Source of the DNA: Fragilaria crotonensis
Taxonomy: Eukaryota; Bacillariophyta; Fragilariophyceae; Fragilariales; Fragilariaceae
Direction of reading: 5' to 3'
Assembly: GCA_022925895.1 (NCBI GenBank)
Contig: JAKSYS010000027.1
Span: forward strand, 62,001 to 126,000
Length of the DNA stretch: 64,000 nt
In this document: positions 55,701-64,000 of the stretch, piece after piece
Layout: the number at the start of each line of letters is the position of its first letter
Position numbering within the stretch: the stretch's first letter is position 1
The notes under the pieces: model-generated
The model's database searches: none
What the model was told of the DNA's origin: nothing
What the model saw: only the letters and a program-made list of their open reading frames with translations
Translations under genes and position numbers: made by a program

Positions 55701-58700
55701 TCCAGAGGGAAAGTCCATGTTCTTGTGTCTCGTCTATCTCTGTTCTCGTTTGATGCAATCGAGCACAGAGGTTTTGGCTTGTATGTCCATTCAGCACTGG
55801 TATCGCAGAAAAAAGAGGATTGAATTGCTGGCCAGAAAGATGACTGCGTCGAAGGTGATCTGGAAAGTTTGGGAAGCTCGAAAAAGAGCGTACTTCCGTG
55901 CTCAGTCACTCAAATATCGTGCAAGCGTTCGTGTCATCGAAAGTTTTGCTGCGGCAAAGAAGCACCGACTTCGCGAATTGCGAAACAAGCGAGAGCTGAT
56001 CCAGCTGCAGACGAGGTGCCTCTTTACGCTACAAGCTCACGTGCGAAGGCGTCAAGCTCAGCAGAGGATACAACCACTTCTCAGACGTGATTCCAGCGCT
56101 CGTTTGATTCAGAAGCAGTGGCAAGTTTTCAGTCTGCATCAAGCACTCGCTAATCTCAAGAAACAACGAATCGCTGCTACTGTTATTCAATCAGCTTGGA
56201 GGGGCTTTACAGCCTACACAAGGTTTTCTGAGGCCCTCTGGGGCTTTACTCGCTTACAAGCTCACCTGCGGGGAGCGCAGGAAAGAATCATCCATCGCCG
56301 GAAAGTAACAGCTGCAATTGAAATCCAACGAATGGTCAGAGGCTTCCTAAGCCAAGTGTCCTTTCAGGTGGACATGCTTGATATTGTCACAATACAGAGC
56401 CTTGTTCGGCGATGTCTTGCTACTAGGCTGCGTAATCGGAAAGAGAAGGCGATTGTTCTGGCGCAGTCGATCATGCGCATGGTGTTATCGATGAGAGTCC
56501 TCGAGTGTATGAAAATCGAAAGAATGATAGAACAATCTCGCCATGATGCTGCCGTGATGCTGCAAAGCGCAATCCGCGGGTATGCTTGCAGGCTAGAGAT
56601 ACGGCACTCACGCTTTCAGATCTGCGCATGCGTGGAAATCCAACGAGCCGTTCGGGGATGGATTGCGAGGACGCAGATGAATGAAAAGACTACTGCATGC
56701 GTACTTCTTCAGTCACGAGTACGAGGTTTCGCCACCCGAATGACGATGAATAGGTTGAAATCAAGTGCTTTGCTGATTCAGACGAGCTGGCGGCTTTACT
56801 CAGAGAAACTCAGATTTCGTCGAACAATTCTGTCCATTGTCAAGGTTCAGTCTTTTCTAAGGCGGCTTCGTGTTCGGCTAGGCCTGAGACTCGCCGAATC
56901 TTGTGCGGTTAAGGTACAGAAAACGTGGCGCCAGGTTAGAGAGCGAAGGAGATTGAAAGAAGTAATTTCGTGTGCCGTCAAGATCCAATCCTGCGCTCGA
57001 GCTATGCTTGCAACCCGGTCTTTCTCTCGAGCACTTTCGTGTGTAACCACGGTGCAAAAGTTTGCGAGGAAATGGAAGGCACAACGCGTTGTTCTCTTTG
57101 CCAGATTGACCAACTCGGCAACGGAAATGGCAGTGATCGAGCGGAATGCCGCAATTCGGATACAATCTCGTGCTCGAGTTTTGCGTTCGGTTTCGTTTGC
57201 ACATTCTTTGAGAGCCGACATAGAAGAGAAGGCATCACAGGTGTTTTGGGCGTCCGTTTTCACTCAAGCGTTTGTTCGTCTTTGCCTCGCAAATGTAATC
57301 ATACAGTCACAAAGACGGGAGAGGCGACGTCGACTTGAATCTCAGGCTGCTACAGTCATTCAGAGCTACGTCAGGCTCTGTAGCGCACTCCAGGAACGAA
57401 GGAGGCGTAGTGGCATTCGACATCATGCTGCGACTGTTATCCAGTCCCATTGGAGACAGGTCATGGCGAAGAACTCTCTTCGTACATCACGTCGTGCGGC
57501 CGTTGTCCTTCAGAGAGCGATTCGTGGTGCCCTTATCCGATCGGAGATCGCAATTCAGACATCGAATGCTCGTATCATACAGTCTGGTTGGAGGATGCTG
57601 CACATGAGGATGACGTACCGGCGTGAAGTTCGATGCATTTTGTTGGCGCAGACAGCGATCCGAAGACAGTCTGCCGTGCGCGTATCTAAGTCGCGACGCA
57701 AGGCAGTGGCTGCGATTCAATCATTTTGCCGTGTTGTGCTGGCCAAAACCATCTTGAAACACAAAAAGATGGACAGAGCCGCTTGCCAAATTCAAAAAAT
57801 TGCACGTGGAGCTCACGCCCGTGCTGAGGTTCATATGCTCGCATCGAACGCTCTGCGCATACAAGCTGTTTGGAGGATGTTCCAGGCCAAGTCAACGTAC
57901 AGGCTTACCATAAATCAAGTCATTTTGGCACAATGCAAGATCCGTCGCATTCTTGCGAAACAATCAACCCACGCACGTCGTGTTTCTGTGTTAACTCTCC
58001 AGGGGTTTGGCCGCATCATCTCGGCTAAATCTAAGCTCAACGAAGCGATGACTGAAAGAATTGCATTCTTGGTTCGCACTGCATCGTCTACATGCATCCA
58101 GGCAGTCTTCAGGGGATGGAAGGCCAGGAAGTTGCTTGAGCAACAGATCACGGCTGCAACCATCATTCAGAGAGAATGGAAGTGTTTCACTGCATTCCTC
58201 CAGTTCCAGTCAGATTTGGTGGACATAATTATAGTTCAAAGCATCGTCCGGCGTCGGCAAGCCCGTACTCTGGCAATTACGAAAAGTGCCGCCATCCTGA
58301 CAATTCAAGTCGCCGCCCGTCGATGGCTTGCATTGGCTCGTGCAAAAGCTCGCTTCGCGCAAATGGTTGCGCGAATGCGATTTCGCAGCGCAGCATCGCT
58401 TAAACTACAAACGGCCTTTCGCTGCTACAGGGCAAGGGCACTGCTGCGGAAGCACAAGGCTGCGACCAGAATTCAGAAGACGTGGCGTTGTTTCACTGGT
58501 CACGTCGACTACCTCTTAGCAATTCTCGATATCATGACCATCCAGCGCTGTGCTAGAAAGTACATAATGAAGCGCCGCACCACCATAGCGGTACCAGGAA
58601 TTACAGCGATGCAATCGCTCTACCGGGCTCGCACCCAAAAGCGGACCTACCAACAGCGTCTTAGGGCCCTTATCAAGGTTCAGGCCTGCTGCCGAGGCCA

Positions 58701-59799
58701 TCTTGTGCGTCGCTCTCTCCATCATGATCGCATCGCAGCCATTACCATCCAACGATTTGCACGAGGGTTTTTGGACAGAATAGATATCGAAATCCGAAAG
58801 TTTGCGGCAGCAGACATCCAAAGAGTTTGGCGCGGCTTCTTGGGCAGAGTCGATGCACTGTTTCGATTGGTCATGATTTTGCGCGTCCAGACTACGGCTA
58901 GGCGCTTTCTCGCTTGTCGTATGGTCGGGCAGATGCGCATAGAGGGTGACGTTGTGCGTCGCCGTCGAAAGCTCAGCGCGAGAAAAATTCAGCGCTGCTT
59001 CAGGCGCCACCAAGAATTTGTGAGCCAATCAAGAGCAGCCTGCGTGCTGCAAAATGCCGCGAGAGTTTTCGTCGCCGAAATGCGCTTCAAGAAATTGAAT
59101 GCTATGGTCGTGTTGGTCCAAGGATTCTTTCGCGGGAAACAAGTGCGACAATTACGAACGAGGAAAGCTCGCGAAGTTGCCCTTCGCGTTGCCAATGCCA
59201 ACGAACGCGCTCGACAGAATCCTGACCTGGTTCTCGGGGTCAGAACTCAGCGTGCCCTTTGGGAACTTCGAACCAGCAAGCGCCTGACTGAAATTATGGA
59301 GGCGGCTAAAATCCTCGAGACATCGACTAGGCTCTCGATCAATTGCTGTGTTGCGTTCGTGGACGTTGGTGCACCGAATATATTATACGATTTGATTGGC
59401 ACCTGCAATAGAAGCCTCCCGCACATTGAGATATTGTATTACGTGTTACTGATCCTTCAAAACGTATCACAACACCGGCATCTGCTCGAGCATGTAGCAT
59501 CACCGAAAGCTACCGATCTGTTCCTGGATCTCGTTCAGATGCTTCGCGACAAGCAGGACTTGTTTATAATTGCAGTGACACTTCTTTCTCGTGTCGCCAG
59601 GAGCAATGATGATTGTAAGCAAATCTGTTCAAAATCGGAAAATATGAAGCGATTAAATCACGTTTTGAAGAAAGTGTCCGTTTCGGGGCAAACCCGACAT
59701 GATCTAACGAGAATGAGCCGGGGAAGAGTTGTGAGTCTTAAGCGTGGTGGAGACCCTGTCAGAGTCTTGCGCAGCCTCCTGATCTACCTAAAAGAATAG
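52772..59799 (+). CDS. ASPM: ASPM (abnormal spindle) homologue, complete
   Basis: Two exons, 52772-53893 and 53971-59799, joined in phase 0 across a 77-nt GT-AG intron; ~2,316 residues. Exon 1: disordered Ser/Pro region with CDK-like sites, then an ASH domain at ~240-370 (RLGVLLDFGNVNVVGQARSL, then WTPIETGGIREVILLKLP). Exon 2: an ASPM-specific block (WAEKQCKAFTEWLNYMF; FCRDFLSSEGDVTKHLSRIG), CH1 at ~700-810 (LAADIRDGVRLARMTEII), CH2 at ~854-975 (FADGVAICLLIHYYHPSLL), a long IQ array at ~977-2100, and a C-terminal armadillo-like helical region (~2100-2316). ASPM binds calmodulin and focuses microtubule minus ends at spindle poles. Domain order and length fit the family. The intron is essential: without it the ASH domain would be assigned to a separate gene. 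Confidence 0.95.
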
Positions 59800-59973
59800 A
59801 AATCAAATTGTAATAGAAATCAAATTGTAGAACTGCATCATCTGTGACAGCTACTCATTTCAGAAACTACTATGGCGTGACGCGGTGCATTGATGGTATT
59901 GTTCTCCCGCGGCGAAGGCACTCGGTGTAAAGGACCAACTATTCCACGGCAAAGTCGCCTATTCATATCAACT

Positions 59974-60838
59974 CTACTGCCCATTGTTGTCTCCGCCAGA
60001 ATTCGAATCTGAGTTCTTGACAACGTTCGGAGGGAATAGCTTTCTCATTTTGTCGATGCCCATACTTTGCAGATATATCTTGCCGGGTCCTGTCATCTTA
60101 GTGTTGAAGAGACCTTCTCCACTGCAGCAGACGGCAGACATATTTCCAACCCATTCAACATCAATCGATACGCTGGATTCGAAGCAAAGAATGCAATCGC
60201 CATCCACCAGAATCGATTCGCCCGAATCCAAAGTTTTGGTTACGACTGGAAGGTCAAGTTGGGTAAGAACAAAACGACTCCAGAACGCAATACGATACGA
60301 GAAGAGACGTACCTGTTCCCATAGCCATGATAAATGCCGTTGTTCCTGGCCCTTCCATGGTCTGGACAATGAGATCAAAGCCCGAGCAGCAGACTCCGCT
60401 GACGGAATTCGCAGGGTTGAAGCCTGCTCCCACGTCGGTTTCTTGGCCCGATGGCGTGATCGTAGAACAAAGGAAAGAATCGCGCAGGGCCAAAATTTTG
60501 CCCGACGATGAAAAGTCAATTGGAACAATAATTCCTGGATAATCTGGAGTCATGGCAACATACCCGTCTTGACTTCCTTCGTTGGTGTAGGTGCATTGAA
60601 ACAAGGATCCACCACCGGCCAGCCTACCAAAAGTCTTGCCAAAGCCTCCAAATTTGACTGCCAATTTGACATCGTTCGACATGTACGCCATGGCTCCCGC
60701 GTAACACATGACTTGACGACCCGCGCGAAGAGGGAATTGCACGTACTGACAATCAGTCCCGATGATTTCCCACTGAGGCAACTCATCATCGAATTTCAAT
60801 GGCTTGGGAGGGACCCACAATTCAAAGCCTTGAATCAT
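59974..60838 (-). CDS. AIM24/TRAP-like family protein, copy 1
   Basis: Exons 60838-60313 and 60245-59974 (minus strand) join across a 67-nt GT-AG intron (60246-60312), codon G|TC. The start ATG at 60838 (MIQGFELWVPPKPL) matches the N-terminal length of the sister genes; upstream in-frame sequence lacks an ATG. The protein shows the beta-rich AIM24 pattern: an MCYAGAMAYMSNDVKL turn, TNEGSQDGYVAMTPDYPG, SGVCCSGFDLIVQTMEGPG, and a second Cys-Cys motif (VCCSGEGLFNTKMTGPG). AIM24 proteins are named for a yeast mitochondrial protein; the fold resembles the TRAP RNA-binding protein. The biochemical role of the CC-containing relatives is not established. It is convergent with ASPM and divergent from copy 2. 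Confidence 0.82.
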
Positions 60839-61439
60839 TGTGTGTTGCTCGTTGTAGGATGATGCGCTTTGATCCAAGAGCAAATCAGGGATTCTGGGGT
60901 TTGACCCTGCACTTCTGAGATATTGCGATCTTTGAGTGCTCTCCTGCACTGTTGCACTTCGACTACCGGTAGCACGTAGGTTTCAGATTCGGGACGTGCT
61001 TGAGAGGAGGGCAGTAAAAGCTGGCAGAACGCCATCCCAACTCGACACTGGGTCGACCATGCCATATCAATACGAGTTCAAGTTGAATTTAATTAGATGA
61101 GAGGTAGATTTTTCGTGTTTTATATGTATCCATCAACTTATATATGGGAGGCCACCAGGATCTTTCGGATCTTGGTTCCTTGGGTCATCCGAAAAATCCA
61201 GATAGTGTTGGGGCAAGTAGATTCTGCGTGACACTCATTACCAGACAAAGGTGCGTTTCCTGATTTTTCGGGAGTGCCTTCGATTTAAAGGTCGCAAGTC
61301 GCAAGTCGCAAGTCGCAAGTCGGAATTGCAGGGGCACTACTGTACCGGGAATGATAGTATGCAGTGAAGTACCGGACCTCGGACCCCAAATAATATCCTT
61401 TCCGTTCAAGCGTAGTCTAATAGTAGTTGATTTATTGCC
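60839..61439. other. Divergent gap between AIM24-like copies 1 and 2, with a 7-bp tandem repeat
   Basis: About 600 bp. The heptamer GCAAGTC is repeated about four to five times at 61291-61323. A minus-strand open frame at 60835-61065 begins with ATG (MAWSTQCRVGMAFCQLLLPS) but runs in another frame into copy 1; it could be an upstream exon only if an unseen intron exists. Confidence 0.5.
61291..61323 (+). repeat. GCAAGTC heptamer tandem repeat
   Basis: About four full copies in a row (GTCGCAAGTCGCAAGTCGCA and onward) in the promoter gap of the two AIM24-like genes. Confidence 0.9.
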
Positions 61440-62415
61440 ATGACGATGAAGGACGATTTCAAACAAGACGATCAAGTCTTGAAGCACACAGGATGGGATC
61501 ATCTCTACATTGCAGAGCCAGAAGTTGCCAAAGTAAGTTGTACAACATTACAAATGACAAGGATTGGGTGACAGAATCGACATGTGGAAAATGGTTCCAG
61601 TGTACGACGTTTACTTACATTCTGCTCTATTCATTCGATTCAACCAGTACGCCATTACAGGTCATGAATCCCAAATCATTACATTCGCCCTCGACGACGG
61701 TGAAACCCTCAAGGGAGAACCTGGTGTCATGATGTACCTCTCTCCCGGAATTTCCCAACAGGTCAGTTGCGACGGCTGCATGGCCCGATGCTGCGCCGGC
61801 GAAGACTGTTTTGTCATGAACTTTACCCATTCCGGTTCAGAAAAGGGTTACGTGGCACTGACACCAAACTTTCCCATGGCCAAAGTCGTTCCTGTGGATT
61901 TGTCGTCACCAAGTGTCAACGGAGTCCTCATTGCTCAACAAGGAGCCTTCATGGCAAGTGTGGGAGACGTTGAAATTGGTATTAGCTGCGACTGCAATTT
62001 GTTACGCTGTTGCTGCGCGGGAACTGGATTGGTACGTGCATTCTACATCCTGTTCGAGATTGTGGTTTCTACATTGGTGAGGTTCCTAACAACTATGAAT
62101 GTATTGACCTTTTATGCACAGGTCCGACAAAAGATTGAAGGGAACGGATTGGCCCTGATCGCCGCCAATGGAACCATTATCCAAAAGGTGCTCGAAGCAG
62201 GAGAAACCATCATTGTTGATACCAATTGTGTCCTCGCCTTTGCAGAGAGCTGCAAGCTTGAAGTTCGCCGCGCTGCTGGCATTGTAGGCATGGTGGGAGG
62301 TGGAGAAGGTATTTTCAATACCACTCTCACGGGACCAGGTTTAGTGTTGGTTCAAAGTATGAACGAGCAAACTTTCAAAGATGCGCTTGCGGCACAGAAG
62401 CTTTACAGGAGGTAG
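61440..62415 (+). CDS. AIM24/TRAP-like family protein, copy 2
   Basis: Three exons: 61440-61532, 61648-62031 and 62122-62415, giving ~256 residues. The first intron is 115 nt and phase 0 (EVAK|YAITGHESQ). The second is exactly 90 nt, in frame and stop-free (CCAGTGL|VRQKIEGNG); the family alignment with copies 1 and 3 shows it must be removed. The same signatures appear: GVMMYLSPGISQQV, MARCCAGEDCFVMNF, SGSEKGYVALTPNFPMAKVV, LLRCCCAGTGL and GEGIFNTTLTGPGLVLVQSM. It ends with basic residues (LYRR). It lacks the intron that copies 1 and 3 share before the TVVTK-like strand. The function is unknown beyond the AIM24 family link. Confidence 0.87.
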
Positions 62416-63234
62416 AAGAGATGCATGTATCCGTGTCGTCGTCGCTTTGCTGTGGCACTAGTTTGCATTAAAGCAAGGTTTTTTTGTTTAGAGTCCAGGA
62501 GTACATTAGTAGGCAACACGGAGTGCAAGAATCTGTTGGTTTACTTGTGTATTACATCGACTACATCAAATCTTTTGGTACAAGTTTCTGGAACGGTTAT
62601 CCAAGCGCTCCAGCAAAGGAACCTTCTCTGATACAGGAAAGCAAGTCCGACAAAGCTATTCAGGTCGCGTTGGTTGTTCCTGCTTGTGTTCAAGTTTCAA
62701 GTGATGCATCGTGCATTGTGTATGTCATACATCGTATATTATATGTGTCTATCGATCTGCAAACCTGGTACTGGTACCAGGTACCGTCATGAGACCCTGA
62801 GAGTGGTACGAGTACTGTACTAGAACACTGATATGTACTACAGTACAAAAGATACTTGCAGATTCGTTGTTCGGTTTTCAGAACAAGGAGGGAACGGCCC
62901 TTCAACTTCGTAGGGCAGGGATGCCGACCACGCTCGCGAAAAAAGATCCAAAAATCTGCGCGTCGTAGAACGGAAGTGCCATTTATACCCACTCCAGTAC
63001 AAGTAGCGTACACCTTTGTATTCTTTTGTAACATTCGCGAGTACCCAGCCAAAAATCTGTGTACACAGTCGACGTACTCGAGTGTTCGTTCCTGTCGTAT
63101 CATACGAGTACTTACAGCGTTGTTGATCTGCATCACATCGATTCTCAATAGATTCAATCTCAATTTGATACCTCTATTTTTAGCTGCATCATTCTAGCGA
63201 GCGCCAGGTTGCAAGTTCAAGCTACAGCACCAAG
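62416..63234. other. Intergenic region between AIM24-like copies 2 and 3
   Basis: No gene recognised. GTAC/GGTACC words cluster at 62760-62850 and 62990-63115, including TGGTACTGGTACCAGGTACC near 62766. This repeats the pattern seen in other non-coding stretches of the window. Confidence 0.5.
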
Positions 63235-64000
63235 ATGGATGAAGAAATTGTTGTAGAGGCTGAGACTGTGCCTTTGGTGGATGCATCGGTGGATCCCATG
63301 AACTCTGGCTTCACCTGGTACAAACCACCGCCAACCTTCGAAAAGGCACACACCACAGCTGGGCATAGCTGGACTATTTCAGGTCATGACATGCAAATCC
63401 TTACTGCGACCGTTCCTTCTGGTGAGGCGATCGAAACCGAAGTTGGATCCTTTGTATTCATGCATCCCGCCATGACTACCAAAGTTGAGCTCACACTGTG
63501 TGGCCGAGGAGGATGCGGCGAAGGATGGTCGCGCATTTGTTCGGGTGAAAGTTGCGTCAAGGTATTCCTCAATAATGACTCCAGCGAAGAGGGCTACGTT
63601 GGCCTCACACCCAATTATCCAGCCAAGATCATCCCCATCAAATTCGGTGTCAACGCCGACTCGGACACCTCCATCGTTGCTCAACCAGGTTCCTATATGA
63701 CACAGCTAGGAGATGTAAAGATTGGATACGAAGTGGACTGTTCGCCGAGGACTTGTTGCTGTGCAGGTTTTGGGCTATGCCGTCAGACACTGTCCGGACC
63801 TAACAACAGTATCGTCTTCGTATCAGCTGGAGGTAAGCACCCATTTCTTTCTTTCGAACATGATCAAAGACGACCGAATTGAACGCTTTGTTACTGATTG
63901 TTTTGCCTTAAACTTTCTCACACCTCTACCAGGTACGGTGGTCACGAAGGAATTGAATGCGAATGAGGTAGTCGTAGTTGATAGCCGTTCGGTTTTGGCC
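63235..64000 (+). CDS. AIM24/TRAP-like family protein, copy 3 (3' truncated by window edge)
   Basis: The ATG at 63235 (MDEEIVVEAETVPL) opens an exon to 63832. A 100-nt GT-AG intron (63833-63932) joins AGG to TVVTKELNANEVVVVDSRSV in phase 1, the same site and phase as in copy 1. Signatures: HDMQILTATVPSGEAIETEV, GSFVFMHPAMTTKVEL, SEEGYVGLTPNYPAKIIPIK and TCCCAGFGLCRQTLSGPNN. The region after the first Gly/Cys turn (GRGGCGEGWSRICSGESCVK) has extra Cys residues. It continues beyond the window; the last third of the protein is missing here. Confidence 0.87.

Noticed and set aside
61564-61647. ATG-led coding start at 61582 (MWKMVPVYDVY) for AIM24-like copy 2
   Set aside because: The segment fits inside a 115-nt intron; splicing 61532 to 61648 gives an in-frame N-terminus like those of the sister genes.
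1-64000. tRNA, rRNA or snRNA genes
   Set aside because: I looked for tRNA-like TTCGA loops and paired arms on both strands and found none that fold convincingly by eye; a tRNAscan/Infernal run would be decisive.

Overview
The window looks like a nuclear contig from a diatom. Four things point that way: a heat-shock-factor gene with the diatom-type DNA-binding domain, Ty1-copia elements of the kind common in diatoms, short GT-AG introns (about 60-115 nt), and a mix of compact genes with transposon-rich stretches. The species, and whether it is centric or pennate, cannot be settled from the sequence alone.

Layout. 1-713 is the 3' end of an unrecognised gene. 1187-9451 (-) is a giant IQ-motif protein holding a long tandem-repeat array. 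10145-10954 (-) is a membrane RING-H2 protein, 12002-13170 (+) a ZIP metal transporter, 15280-17335 (+) a damaged mucin-like membrane protein, and 17376-17834 (-) a mitochondrial ribosomal bL28 protein. 18016-25296 is a whole-looking young Ty1-copia element. About 25.4-38.6 kb is a transposon graveyard: two broken copia copies, a nested 635-bp insertion, a broken pogo-like DNA transposon and a tyrosine-recombinase fossil. 38944-41929 is a piggyBac-like element with good terminal inverted repeats. 42162-43523 (+) is a heat shock factor. 44040-50558 is a copia-type element with identical terminal repeats but a decayed interior.

The last 13 kb is gene-rich. A SAS-4/CPAP-like G-box (TCP10 domain) gene (50836-52413, -) lies head to head with a complete ASPM gene (52772-59799, +; ASH, CH, CH, IQ array and C-terminal helical repeat, with one intron). 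Three AIM24/TRAP-like paralogues follow (59974-60838 -, 61440-62415 +, 63235-end +).

The strongest biological theme is microtubule-organising-centre and spindle-pole genes. A CPAP-like gene and ASPM share a short divergent promoter, and a second giant ASPM-style IQ-array protein sits about 43 kb away. That giant protein lacks CH and ASH domains and carries a duplicated ~110-residue segment I do not recognise. Nine introns were placed by eye from splice signals plus reading-frame continuity. Two of them are exactly 90 nt, in frame and stop-free, so they would be mistaken for coding sequence.
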